The position numbers were made by a program, and so were the translations under genes. Of a stretch of DNA of 64,000 nt, positions 32,276 to 42,868 are shown piece by piece; the first letter of the stretch is position 1, and each line of letters starts with the position of its first letter. The notes beneath the pieces were generated by a model. That model worked only from the letters and a program-made list of their open reading frames with translations, was not told where the DNA came from and made no database searches. The stretch comes from Siphonodentalium dalli (lineage: Eukaryota; Mollusca; Scaphopoda; Gadilida; Siphonodentaliidae). The stretch is taken from positions 153,811,043 to 153,875,042 of the forward strand of contig CP136069.1 in the NCBI GenBank assembly GCA_032622095.1. Direction: 5' to 3'.

Positions 32276-35200
32276 GTCGTATAGACACATTAAAAAAAAA
32301 AACTCCCGTATAGATATACTTCTATAAAAATGCTAAAAAACCAGCTTTCAACAGATCGCTTAACCCTTTAGCGTTCAGAACACCCCAGAGCGCCCTGCCG
32401 TGTAGCGTCCATAAAGCCCTAGAGCGCCCTGCCGCGTAGCGTCCAGAGAGCCCCAGAGAGCCCGGAGTTTTGCGTGTTTTTCAGTCATAGTTTACAACAA
32501 AACTATTGCATTATAACACAACAAATTGCTTTCATTGTTAATGTAAATAATAAAATATATGTTACATTATTAATTGTTAAGTTTTTGTGGGGTTTTGTGG
32601 CAGATTTTGTACAATTTAATCAATAGTTGTCAATAAAATCGCAATAAAACGAAAAGTGGAATGCGGCGGTGCTATTTTTTGAAGTCGACTAGAGAAATCA
32701 GCGTACTCGGGTAACTGTGTACGGTCGTCTAACTGACATTTATTTTCGAACTTTATTTTTATTTCCAATAAAATATTCACTTGACTTGTTTATGTTTTTA
32801 TATCATATGCATCCAAATATAAAACAATCACTACCATTAATTTGACTAACGAAGCTACGGTAAGAGCAAGACGACATGCTGATGTTAGTTTTTGTTACTA
32901 AGGACGCCGTGTTTGTTCTTACTGCTGTGTAGGCCTATTCCCAAATAAAACTGTTTCCAATTATTATTTTATTTTTCCTAATTCTTCACATGATCATATT
33001 GACAATATTATATTTTTTATAGAGTGTATAAAATGTATTGAATAGCAATGCGAGGAACTAATTAGAAGCTTCCAGCAAACAGCGCGTTCGCGTTTACCAA
33101 TTTCTGAACACGTGGCTTCCATCCAAGCTGGGCGCGAATTTCAATCTTATAGTTATCAATAATTTTTCAAGAGATATTTATCATTTAATCGAACAAAATT
33201 GCACTATTAGTATGTCCTTTGTTACAAGTTGAACATAGGCCAAACAATATATCGATTACCGGTAGTTTAACTATGTACACACCTTGTGTTTTGGCACTAA
33301 CTGTGATATACATTGCATCATCATTACATCAAGGTCAAGGTAACGCCTGTGTCTTAATGTGATTTATTTTTAGTATATTTCGTCATCTTTATTCAATACG
33401 ATGTCTTGCTAACTATTATTTAGTTTGGCATCTCATATATTCACGAAGAGAAAAGCACTGTTATCGACCTTAATGGCCATTCAATCTTTTTCAAATGACA
33501 ATATGTGATGGACATGATCTACGCATGTAAATGTGACAAGATATATCGTAATAAACTGGGTCAAGTACGTACGCATTACGTTCGTGAGGTACACAGAAGG
33601 AGTTGTTGTCAGCAATGAATATATAGTTCTTGCGATATATATTTCAATTCCGACATATTAAACATTATATTGTTACTGAATAGCATTTCAACTTCTAACC
33701 AATGATTTAAAAAATTGGAATTTTAGTCTATTAATGCTGTTTTTATGTCTTTTTTTATACATGACACACGGAGTAATTGTCCAAGTATTTACGTCGACGT
33801 TGCATCTTATTTCTGTACCCTCACGATCATGGCTTGTGTTTTGTTTACATTGGTTACTATCTGTGATCACGTGTCAACAACAGTTAATCAGATTTTTACA
33901 ATGCTGGAATCAATTCACAATGCATTTCCACATTTTATTGAATTTCGTTGGTACATTATTAAATGCAAATAAAAAGAAGTTGGTTAACACTTTGCTAGTG
34001 ATTGTGGAAAAGTGAAGGTAATTCTGGAAATCGAGGTTACAACGTCAAACTTCATACAAAATCTTCGCGGTGTTTTTGTTGATAAAATATTGGGGATAAT
34101 TTTATTAAACGATGTCAAAGTATGGTACGCATTCATATGGACATGAACTAGAGTGATTGGTGCACATGTAGATGTGAAAATTTAAAGGAATGCACGCGTA
34201 AAACGATCTCATTATTTTATTAGTAAGTGATTGCTAACAGTAAAGAAAGTACGGCAACTGTGTTGCCTTGCCGTCTTACGTAATACACAACTCAATCGAC
34301 GACGTTTTCTGTTTTGCAAATTTATATATGCAATATATAATGGGGGATAATTTTGTTTAACGATGTCAAATTATGGTACGCATTCATGTGGACATGAACT
34401 AGAGTGATTGGTGCACATGTAGATGTGAAAATTTAAAGGAATGCACTGCAAAACGATCTCATTTTTTTTATTTGAAAGTGATTGCTAACAGTAAAGAAAT
34501 TATGGCGACTGTGTTGTCTCACGCAGTACCGTACACAACCAGATCTCCGGATTTTTTTGTTTTGCAATATTTCTGTTGATAAATTGAACACAATAATACG
34601 ATAAATTTTCGGAAATTACCAGCTGAAATGACAGCAATAAAATTCAGAATCTGATGCATTTAAATGTGAAATTGATTTTAATTCTATGCAACGAATCAGG
34701 GTCAAGAAAAATCCGGAAAGATACCTACCAACTCCATAGTGTCTCCTTGTTCTCCATCGCCAGATGGAATATATGATCAAACAAATCATCTTACCTGCTC
34801 TTCCCATACTAAGGATGTAGTATGAATTAAATAAAAACAAATTGCACATTGCCAATGGGGGGGGGGGGGGGGGGGGACTTGACTTTCATAAATATGAAAA
34901 TCAATTGTTACCAATTAATTAAAATAAAATAAACCATCCTTGCAGATAAACAAGAGCCACCATAAGATTTAATAATACATTTTTTCCTATAACTTTGACG
35001 TTACCAGAAAGTTATGTTGGCTGGGGTGACGACGTTCTCTCCTATCAGTATTGGTGTGGGTAATGACGTTAGACATATTACTGTTGGGTAAAGGGTTAAA
35101 AGCTGCCGTGACCCTAAAAAAGTAGTCCCCTAAATAACATGGCGGATGCGCTCCGCGGCGGGCCTCTCTAAAGATTCTTGGCAAGATCTTTTTATTTAGC

Positions 35201-35775
35201 CATCAGGCCCCCGCCCCAGCGGTCGCTGCACGACCTGAATGGCTCGTAATATCATTGCTAATAAGATGGCATAGTTACACGCGCCTGCGGCGCCTAAGTA
35301 GACCTATGTTTTGTGTGTTCCCCAATAAATCTAAGAAAAACAAGAAAACAAACGCTCTTTAAATATATTTAATAATCGGGAGTTGATAACGTCGAAATAC
35401 CATGATAAAGCAATAGTAGACCACTGCCCGCACGTCCAAAAACCGTTATGACGTAACAGCGTCATCCCCTAGCATTATGACGTAACCCCAATAAAGCAGC
35501 GACCCGATTACGTCATGTTCGGTTAAAAATAAATTCTGATGCTCACTATCTATCAAAAAGTTAGTTACGCTGGGGGAACATAGGATGTAATTTAGGTGTC
35601 TGGACCACAGACACAAGAGTAACGGATCCAAAATAGTGATTCCAGCGGCGTCCGCGCGATAAAAAAGTGACCTACAGGGCACGCCGCTGCAAATCTGCTG
35701 CTCAAAGTAGGTCAGACCTGGGAGCCAATGGGTGGACATTGATCTAATTGATCCCCCCGGAAAGATAAAAACCCT
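32276..35775. other. Non-coding stretch with TTAA ends and a 250-bp duplication
   Basis: 32360-32370 (TTAACCCTTTA) and 35085-35099 (GTTGGGTAAAGGGTTAA) look like inverted piggyBac-type ends, though they share only ~11 bp. CGCCCTGCCG.GTAGCGTCC is repeated near 32390-32450. A ~200-bp segment starting GGGGATAATTTT at 34092 is repeated at 34343 with ~90% identity. A run of about 17 G residues lies at 34858-34876. No gene was recognised. Confidence 0.5.
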
Positions 35776-35808
35776 ATGTAAAACGGACCGTTTTACATCA
35801 GCAGTAGC

Positions 35809-35916
35809 ATGTCGCTGTAATCATTTCTCAACAGTAATTTGTTGGATACAGTCGCTTAGTTTGACTTCTTATGCCAAAATGACCGGAATATCTAATCTCA
35901 GTAAGTACTTTTTGAT
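35809..35916. repeat. Duplicated promoter/first-exon segment, copy 1
   Basis: GTCGCTGTAATCATTTCTCA through AAGTACTTTTTGATTAT occurs here and again at about 36390-36500 with essentially no differences. A third, shorter copy (TATCTAATCTCAGTAAGTAC onward) starts near 36668, as part of a ~198-bp tandem repeat 36470-36865. Confidence 0.85.
35879..35900 (+). CDS. Gene D: candidate start exon, copy 1
   Basis: ATG at 35879 opens seven codons (MTGISNL) plus one base before a strong donor CA|GTAAGT at 35901. The phase (1) fits the acceptor of the exon at 38124. A palindromic ATGTAAAACGG/CCGTTTTACAT pair lies ~80 bp upstream. Such short first exons cannot be proven from sequence alone; support comes from exact duplication and phase. 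Confidence 0.4.
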
Positions 35917-36459
35917 TATAGTAGCTGCTTAGGAATATAATATAGGGAGCTTTGTGAAAAACGGGTGTCGATATGTAAAATGGACATTTTCATGTAAAAC
36001 GGTTTCCATATGTAAAACGAGCCATTTACATAGGCGGGGGGAATATGGACGGCGTTACCATGGTTGACAGACACGATGTACACGCTCTCCGAGATCTGTG
36101 GACGTTGCAGTTTAATGCCGGTGTGATCTGGTGATGTATAAAAACCCTATGTAAAACGCACACCCGTTTTACATAAAGATAAAAAGTCTTTCGCCCATAA
36201 ATCTTTATGTAAAGCGGTTTATGCAAAACGGACAAAATGAAAGTGAAAGTGAAATTGTTTCCCGCCCTATTTCCATTTTACATAAGTTGTTTACTAGCAT
36301 ATTTCGGTCGACCAATGAAACGGGCCGATTTGCATTGACGACCCTCCAATCAGCTACCGTTTAGCAATTTCCCGCCATATGACGCGTTTTTGTCGCTGTA
36401 ATCATTTCTCAACAGTAATTTGTTGGATACAGTCGCTTAGTTTGACTTCTTATGCCAAA

Positions 36460-36481
36460 ATGACCGGAATATCTAATCTCA
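36460..36481 (+). CDS. Gene D: candidate start exon, copy 2
   Basis: Identical ATG, seven codons and donor as in copy 1, 581 bp downstream. Both could act as alternative first exons to 38124. The third repeat near 36668 has lost the ATG. Confidence 0.4.
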
Positions 36482-37053
36482 GTAAGTACTTTTTGATTAT
36501 TAATCGCGGATTTTGTTCCAAATTGAAACCGTTTTACATATGAACTTTTAGGAGTTTCAATCAAACCGTTTTACATATGAACTTTAACATAATTATGTAC
36601 GGAATTTTTAGACTTTTTGGGTATGCATTTAGAGCATGCTATAGCGAATTTAAAAACAAACTGGTTAATATCTAATCTCAGTAAGTACTTTTTGATTATT
36701 AATCGCGGATTTTGTTCCAAATTGAAACCGTTTTACATATGAACTTTTAGGAGTTTCAATCAAACCGTTTTACAACTGAACTTTAACATAATTATGTACG
36801 GAATTTTTTGACTTTTTGGGTATGCTTTAGAGCATGCTATAGCGAATTTAAAAACAAACTGGTTAAAACCTTAGGCCGTTAGGGGCATGTTATAACTCAA
36901 AACTATCACCAAGTATTCATAGTAATAATTGTTATGCCCATGAAAAACGTAAGATTCCCTGGCACTAAACCTACAAAATAAGTCTGTTAAAGAATATAAG
37001 AAAAAATAATTAAAATTGTAAAAAATAACAACAAATGATGAAAAATTGTTAGA

Positions 37054-37120
37054 CCAATGCATTCTCTTATATATGCGAGGCGACCTATGGTCGACTCGCA
37101 TATATAAGAGAATGCATTGG
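37054..37120. repeat. Dispersed 67-bp hairpin, copy 1
   Basis: CCAATGCATTCTCTTATATA and its complement enclose TGCGAGGCGACCTATGGTCG. The structure is a near-perfect palindrome followed by CACAGGGTAAATG. Copies are at 58773, 58921 and 63697, and a half copy is at 37998-38032. Confidence 0.9.
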
Positions 37121-37997
37121 CACAGGGTAAATGCGTTGATACAAAAATCTGACCTGCAAATAACTTTTGATATGCAAAAAAAAATATTAAACCTCACTGT
37201 TACTTTTCTTTCACTGTAAAACGGGGCATGGGTGTAAAAATGTTATTTTCTGGTTTAAAGCGGTTTATGCAAAACGGACCACTAGGAAAGGTCCGTTTTA
37301 CATCAACACTACCAAAAAGCTGTCCCGTTTTACATAGGGGGCTTTATGTAAAACGGAAGTGGGTGTTGGGACTTGAAACAGATACCAAACACTCACTTCC
37401 GTTTTACATAAAGCCCCCTATGTAAAACGGGAGAGCTTTTGGTAGCGTTGATGTAAAACGGTCCGTTTTACATAGGATTTCCTTATGGTTTTTTTATCCA
37501 CATTCCAATAAAACTGGCATGTTCTCCCGGGTGTCCGTTTTACATAGGGGCTTTATGTGAAACGGAAGTGTTACATTGGCATTAAAGTGCAACGTCCTCA
37601 GATCTCTGGAAATGGAACCCTATGTAAAACAGACCGTTTTACATCAACACTACAAAAAACTGTCTTTATGTAAAACGGGTGTCCGTTTTATATAGGGGGC
37701 TTTATGTAAAACGGAAGTGGGTGTTGGGACTTGAAACAGATACGCACACCCGTTTTACATAAAAATGGCTTTTGTTTTCACACAACAGGTAGTGTTGATG
37801 TAAAACGGTCCGTTTTACATATGGTTTTTATCCCCCGCCCCCCGCCTATATAAAAACCCTATGTAAAACGGACCGTTTTACATCAACACTTCCGTTTTAC
37901 ATAAAGCCCCCTATGTAAAACGCACACCCGTTTTACATAAAAATGGCTTTTGTTTTCACACAACAGGTAGTGTTGATGTAAAACGGTCCGTTTTACA

Positions 37998-38084
37998 TAT
38001 GGTCGACTCGCATATATAAGAGAATGCATTGGCACAGGGTAAATGGGTTGATACAAAAATCTGACCTGGCACTGAAAGGGTTAA
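37998..38084. mobile_element. TTAA-type element end with half hairpin
   Basis: Half of the 67-bp hairpin, then GGCACAGGGTAAATGGGTTG and CTGGCACTGAAAGGG next to TTAA (38081-38084). This looks like the right end of a piggyBac-type MITE, of the same family as 58619-59018. Confidence 0.55.
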
Positions 38085-38123
38085 TTATTTTACTTAATAG
38101 GGTATTATTTCTTTTTATTCCAG

Positions 38124-38798
38124 TTCTGGGGCTATGCAAGTATAAAGCGCCTAATCATTGGTGGCCGGTGATGTCAGTTGTCGCTGGTGAATGAAAGTGG
38201 ATTGGCGCGGAGGGGGATGATTTTACCGAAGATGAGTACCCACCAATTAAGCCGGCTTCAACAAAGAATAAGACATTGGCGCTAGCATATGATGAGGCTG
38301 ATTTGATTTTCAATGGCCTTAACAAAGGGCGGCCTTCGCCGACACAGTCGCCGTTGCCGAATCTGACAGAGTCGCCGACACATTCGCCGTTGCCGAATCA
38401 TACAGAGTCGCCGACACATTCGCCGTTGCCGAATCAGACAGTCGCCGACACATTCGCCGTTGCCGAATCAGACAGAGTCACCGTTGCCGACACAGACACA
38501 GTCGCCGGAAAAGTCAAGACGTACCTCGTCTCGACAGTCAAGACGTACCTCGCCTCAAAAAGGGATAAAAAGACCTTCAGCGACACAGTCAAGGTCACCG
38601 TCGCCTTTGCCGACAACGTCAACCCATACCTCGCCTCGAAAAGGGATAAAAAGACCTTCAGCGACACAGTCAAGGTCACCGTCGCCTTTGCCGACAACGT
38701 CAACCCATACCTCGCCTCGAAAGACACAGTCAAGGTCACCGTCGCCTTTGCCGACAACGTCAACCCATACCTCGCCTCGAAAAGGGATAAAAAGACAG
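38124..38798 (+). pseudogene. Gene D: exon 2, Ser/Pro-repeat exon with two lesions
   Basis: Starts after TTTTTATTCCAG in phase 1 and ends AAAAGACAG before GTAATT in phase 0. The frame reads LGLCKYKAPNHWWPVMSVV, then meets TGA at 38192-38194. It continues open (EDEYPPIKPA..) into SPTHSPLPN repeats of a 36-bp DNA unit. In the third repeat two bases (GA of ACAGAGTCG) are missing, near 38443-38450, which moves the frame. The shifted frame stays open to the donor with ATQSRSPSPLPTTSTHTSPR repeats (81-bp DNA unit, 38571-38790). The protein would be a nuclear-looking, SP/TP-rich, basic protein. I do not recognise the family. Confidence 0.5.
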
Positions 38799-38851
38799 GT
38801 AATTTTATTATAATTTCATTATAAAAACATACCATTTAGTAAAGGTATATG

Positions 38852-39305
38852 TTAAACGAGTCCCATGTTGGACGTTTGAAAGGTAATTTCTATGTTTTAC
38901 AGAGACATATGTAATAGGTCACTGTCAAACTGATATGTAAAACGGGGCATGGGTGTAAAAAGACCATTTTGCATAGGTGTGTACATGTATCAGTTCTATT
39001 TATATTAAACGAGTCCCATGTTGGACGTTTGAAAGGTAATTTCTATGTTTTACAGAGACATATGTAATAGGTCACTGTCAAACTGATATGTAAAACGGGG
39101 CATGGGTGTAAAAAGACCATTTTGCATAGGTGTGTACATGTATCAATTCTATTTATATTAAACGAGTCCCATGTTGGACGTTTGAAAGGTAATTTCTATG
39201 TTTTACAGAGAAATATGTAATAGGTCACTGTCAAACTGATATGTAAAACGGGGCATGGGTGTAAAAAGACCATTTTGCATAGGTGTGTACATGTATCAGT
39301 TCTAT
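38852..39305. repeat. Three tandem copies of a 153-bp unit
   Basis: Units start at 38852, 39005 and 39158 (TTAAACGAGTCCCATGTTGG) and differ by only a few bases. Each contains TATGTAAAACGGGGCATGGG, so each carries one iteron-like word. It lies in the intron of gene D between exons 2 and 3. Confidence 0.95.
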
Positions 39306-39345
39306 TTTTTGGTATGTTAAACGGCAATGTTACTTTTCTTTTCAG

Positions 39346-39738
39346 CGTGCCGAGTCTACACCGAGAAAAGATGTTGCCAAGCCTACACCCAACTCAAAGA
39401 AAATGAAAAGAGAATACATGAAGTTGATCAACAAAAAATTCATAAATGACACCCACCCGTCGGTACAAAAGACGTATGCAGGAAGACCGTCAAGGACGCA
39501 GCACGGCCAATTTGAAGCATCTGATGTGCCTTCTTTGAAGGAAACTATCAAAGCTAAATGGTGTGACAACATAAGACTCACGTGCAAATCTAAAGGAGGT
39601 TGTTTGAATTGTTCTCTGCACAATCAAGCGTCTGTATATACACACATATATAGATATCACTGTACCTACAAGACGCCTAAGTCTGATGAAGTAAAACAAC
39701 CCAGAAAGGGCAAACGATTCCAAATAGTTTATTGCTAG
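39346..39738 (+). CDS. Gene D: exon 3, basic terminal exon
   Basis: Follows TTTTCTTTTCAG in phase 0, matching the phase-0 end of exon 2, and runs to TAG 39736-39738. The peptide is strongly basic (PNSKKMKREYMKLINKKF), then GRPSRTQHGQFEASDV, a KAKWCDN segment, and a possible zinc-binding C..CKSKGGCLNCSLH cluster. The cluster suggests DNA or RNA binding, but no family is recognised. A decayed second copy of the last ~150 nt, including AAAGGAGGTTGTTTG, lies at 39895-40040. Confidence 0.5.
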   Translation, partial: RAESTPRKDVAKPTPNSKKMKREYMKLINKKFINDTHPSVQKTYAGRPSRTQHGQFEASDVPSLKETIKAKWCDNIRLTCKSKGGCLNCSLHNQASVYTHIYRYHCTYKTPKSDEVKQPRKGKRFQIVYC

Positions 39739-39748
39739 TAATTCTTTA

Positions 39749-39893
39749 TACATGTATCTTCATTCAACCAAAAACAATAAGTAACTCTTTATGTGCCGAA
39801 TCAAAATTTTAGCAAACAGCGTGTATCTTCATTCAACCAAAAACAATAAGTAACTCTTTATGTGCCGAATCAAAATTGGAGCAAACAGCGTAC
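39749..39893. repeat. ~71-bp direct repeat
   Basis: TGTATCTTCATTCAACCAAA through CAAAATT..AGCAAACAGCG occurs twice head to tail directly after gene D exon 3. Confidence 0.9.
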
Positions 39894-40152
39894 CTTCCTT
39901 AAAGGAGACAATAAATGGTTTGACGGTATCAAGCTAATGTCGAAAGGAGGTTGTTTGCTGTTTGTTTTGTTTCACTGCATAATGGTATGCTTCTGTGTAT
40001 ACTCACATTTACAGGTACCATTGCAAGACACCTTCATCCGAAGAACTTGTATGGCTTTTGTATCAACCCATATTTCCTTGATAATTTTTCAGATTTATGG
40101 ATTATAATAATGTGATACATTGATGGAAAGAGCTCTTCAGCATTATTATTAT

Positions 40153-40318
40153 TGCAAATAACTTTTTATATGCAAAAAAAAATATTAAACCTCACTGTTA
40201 CTTTTCTTTCACTGTAAAACGGGGCATGGGTGTAAAAATGTTATTTTCTGGTTTAAAGCGGTTTATGCAAAACGGACCACTAGGAAAGGTCCGTTTTACA
40301 TCAACACTACCAAAAGGA
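40153..40318. repeat. Direct copy of the 37157-37317 segment
   Basis: The run from GCAAATAACTTT through TCACTGTAAAACGGGGCATG to CATCAACACTACCAAAA matches 37157-37317 nearly base for base. It brings three more ATGTAAAACGG-type words 3 kb downstream. This is the right-hand limit of the iteron-bearing sequence seen here. Confidence 0.9.
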
Positions 40319-40447
40319 TATAGCTGTGAAATATCTACTACAATTTTACATTTCTGAAGGTGAAATTCACCCACATTCTTGAATACAGAAATAATTAGTG
40401 CTCCCTGGGTTTGACTTTTACAACAACATAATTTTTTTTATATCCAG

Positions 40448-40809
40448 TTATTCCAGCACATTGCTTCAAAACTAAGGATGCTTGGAGCGAAACTGTGCCC
40501 CTCTTACAGAGTAGATTACAAAATATAGCTTTATCTATCGAGAATAGATTCAATCTGAATGCAGTGATCAAAATCGAAGAAATTGTTTCGTTGGTCAGTC
40601 AACTGGCTGATGTATTAAATGTTGATGGCTGTTTATCTTTGCTGGAAGAGAGTTTGAGGATTATTACAAATGAGATGGACTATCAAACAGATGTTTTGAA
40701 AATACCAAAACCTTTACAGCTCACTGGAAATCGAGGTTGTACAAGATATATAATCCCACGCTCAATGCACAGGCAACTTGTAGAAAAATATTTTAAAAAT
40801 ATACATTAA
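40448..40809 (+). CDS. Unidentified exon with GNRGCTRYIIP motif
   Basis: Begins after TTTATATCCAG (phase 1) and is open to TAA 40807-40809. It encodes a helical segment (SRLQNIALSIENRF, EEIVSLVSQLADVLNV, LEESLRIITNEMDY) followed by LTGNRGCTRYIIPRSMHRQL. The G.RG...Y.IP...L pattern resembles a linker seen before a helix-turn-helix in transposon-derived proteins of fish and molluscs, but the match is weak. It may be a further exon of gene D. Confidence 0.4.
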
Positions 40810-40990
40810 ATAATCAGATAGAAAGGCAAGACGCTTGGTGGCACCCTTACCGGCGGTAGCGTTGAGTTTCTAACTTACCACACCGATTGTGGTCGGGTAA
40901 ACGGGATTATCACGTATATTTCGACATTCGAATGTGATAGAAACCCTCCTTACCTATGGGAAGCCAAATTGACATTTAATAAATAATTGA

Positions 40991-41112
40991 GCTTTAAGCG
41001 CAATAAGGAATCCCTTATTATGCTTAAGCGCAATAAGGAAAGATCTTATTGCGCTTAAAAGGAATCTCTTATTGCGCTTAAGCGCAATAAGGAATATTCT
41101 TATTGCGCTTAA
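40991..41112. repeat. Palindromic array of CTTATTGCGCTTAAGCGCAATAAG
   Basis: Six to seven half-sites AAGCGCAATAAG/CTTATTGCGCTT alternate in orientation over 120 bp, including one perfect 24-bp palindrome near 41070-41093. The array ends exactly at the TTAA that opens the piggyBac element. Confidence 0.85.
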
Positions 41113-41964
41113 CCCTTAAGGGCCGATATACGAATAATACGTGTTTTCAAATTTCCCGCCGGAATATTCGCGTGTGGACCGCCCACCCGGAACTTCTAGT
41201 TTGAATTGAATGCGCATATATCTATGACGTAGTACGCAATGCAAATGGTCGACATCGATCGAATATTTTGATCAATATTTTTAATTTTATCGAGCCATCT
41301 GTTTACATTTACTTCCGGGATTAGTAAACTGAAAATGAAATGCCAACCTTGAGGTCAAAACCGGCGGAAATACCCGTTTATAGCGACATTGATAGCGACG
41401 AATCGAGACGATGAGACAGGTGATGTCTCACCTGTGGCAACAGGTGGGTGGAGTGAAAATGTTGTTCCTCACCGGATACCAATATTTGATCAAACTGATT
41501 GCGGCCCAGTTCATAATTTGGACACCAGTTCTTCAGAACCTGATGATCACAGATGAAATAATTAAACATATTCAACACAATATAAAGATGAATCTGTGAT
41601 ATTGAAAAATTGGACATTCACTAATGACACTGAGATCCGAGCGCTGATTGGAGTTCTCCTCGCCATGGCAATTGCACAATTACCCTCAGTTCGTGATCAT
41701 TGGAGTGTCAATCCTTGGCTACGTTCACCAAAGATTGCTGAAGTGTTCACTCGGGACCGCTTTGAATCTGTCTTACATTTTATCCACGTCAATGACAATG
41801 AATATGATTTGCCGATTACCTCCACCGCACGGGATAAATTATTCAAAATCAGACCTTTTTTGAATATGGTGTCAGTTCAGTTTTTGAAGTGTTGCAAACC
41901 ATCACAACCAGTAAGCATTGACGAGAGCATGATCACCTTCAAGGGAAGATCGTCAATAAAATAG
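41109..41964 (+). pseudogene. piggyBac transposase remnant, N-terminal part
   Basis: TTAA at 41109-41112 is followed by CCCTTAAGGGCC, a typical piggyBac terminal repeat. Coding traces begin near 41370 (acidic IDSDESRDDE), with frame changes before 41596. From 41596 the frame reads IRALIGVLLAMAIAQLP, RDRFESVLHFIHVND, KLFKIRPFLNMV and SIDESMITFKGRSSIK. The D in DESM is the first catalytic Asp of the DDD triad. The frame ends at TAG 41962-41964, where family members continue with Q-Y-MP. piggyBac cuts and pastes at TTAA. Confidence 0.85.
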
Positions 41965-41967
41965 TAT

Positions 41968-42443
41968 ATGCCCAAAAAGCAGATCAAACATGGTTTTAAA
42001 AATTGGGTCATGGCATGTCCGAACACAGGTTATACATACGGATTTGATGTCTACACAGGAAAGGGCGCGTCTGATTCGGAAGGCGAAAACCTTGGTGCAA
42101 AGGTTGTAAACAGACTTGTGTCGCTTTTACCGTACAACAAAACAAACTACATCGTTCATTGTGATCGTTTCTTTTCTTCCTGTTGCTGGAACAGAGCTTG
42201 TTGGATGACAATATCTACTTTTGTGGGACAATTATGTCAAATCGTAAGGGAATGCCGAATGAACTAAAAGACAAAAAGGTGCTAAATAAAATTGACCGGG
42301 GAGAAAGCATGGTTCGACAAAAAGGAAAGATTAGCGTTGCTGCATGGAAGGATAATAAGCCTATCCATATGATATCTACAGCCTATCCTGTTATCGGCAA
42401 CACAACATGTAAAAGACGAAACAAGACTGGTGAACAAAAAGAG
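41968..42443 (+). pseudogene. piggyBac transposase remnant, catalytic middle
   Basis: Continues from the stop as YMPKKQIKHGFKNWVMA and GFDVYTGK, then VHCDRFFSS, where the D is the second catalytic Asp (family form: DNFFTS). A frameshift near 42180 moves to another frame with LLDDNIYFCGTIMSNRKGMP, the GT.R.NRKG.P block. Coding homology is cut at 42443 by the TIR element and picks up again after 45841. Confidence 0.85.
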
Positions 42444-42868
42444 CAGCCCTGGGAATTAAGGAAAATTTGCCTAGGCAATATATTTGATGAGGAGAAAAAA
42501 ATCGGCGTAGGCAATAACAGATTTTACCTAGGCAATTTTGCAACAATAATGCCATCTCAAATCAATATGATTCAATAATAACCTAAAATGTTTAGTTATT
42601 TTGGGGAACATTATTTCCAGGCCACTACTCAACATTATGTACAATTCCACATATCATCTCCAAAATAAGTGTCCATACACCGGGTAGTTAGTTAATGGCC
42701 CAGAGCCATGGAAACAATTGTAGGACAATATATGTAAAGAGTGATTTAAGGAAGTCATTTTGGCTAAAGACACAAATCAATTTTAGTAACCCAATGAACT
42801 TGTATCACCTAGGAAATATAATTGCCTAGGCAAACAAATTTTGCCTCTGCTTTTAGGGTTGAAGTTTT

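Larger units (their letters stand above)
35776..38000. promoter_or_regulatory. Iteron-like ATGTAAAACGG array, block 2
   Basis: At least 25 further copies or one-mismatch variants occur, densest at 37285-38000. 37285-37660 is a ~97% identical direct copy of the palindrome core at 30326-30656, which shows the block itself was duplicated. Weaker variants (GTAAAATGG, GCAAAACGG, GTAAAACGC) lie at 35968-36235. The array surrounds the duplicated start exon of gene D. Interpretation as Rep-binding sites or as promoter elements is inference. Confidence 0.75.

Noticed and set aside
32360-38084. A single large piggyBac-type element from TTAA 32360 to TTAA 38081
   Set aside because: The two ends share only TTAACCCTTT; inner TTAA ends at 35096 and the different neighbours make one element unlikely.
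38434-38835. 133-codon minus-strand frame opposite gene D exon 2
   Set aside because: A shadow of the 81-bp repeat; splice signals and the phase chain favour the plus strand.
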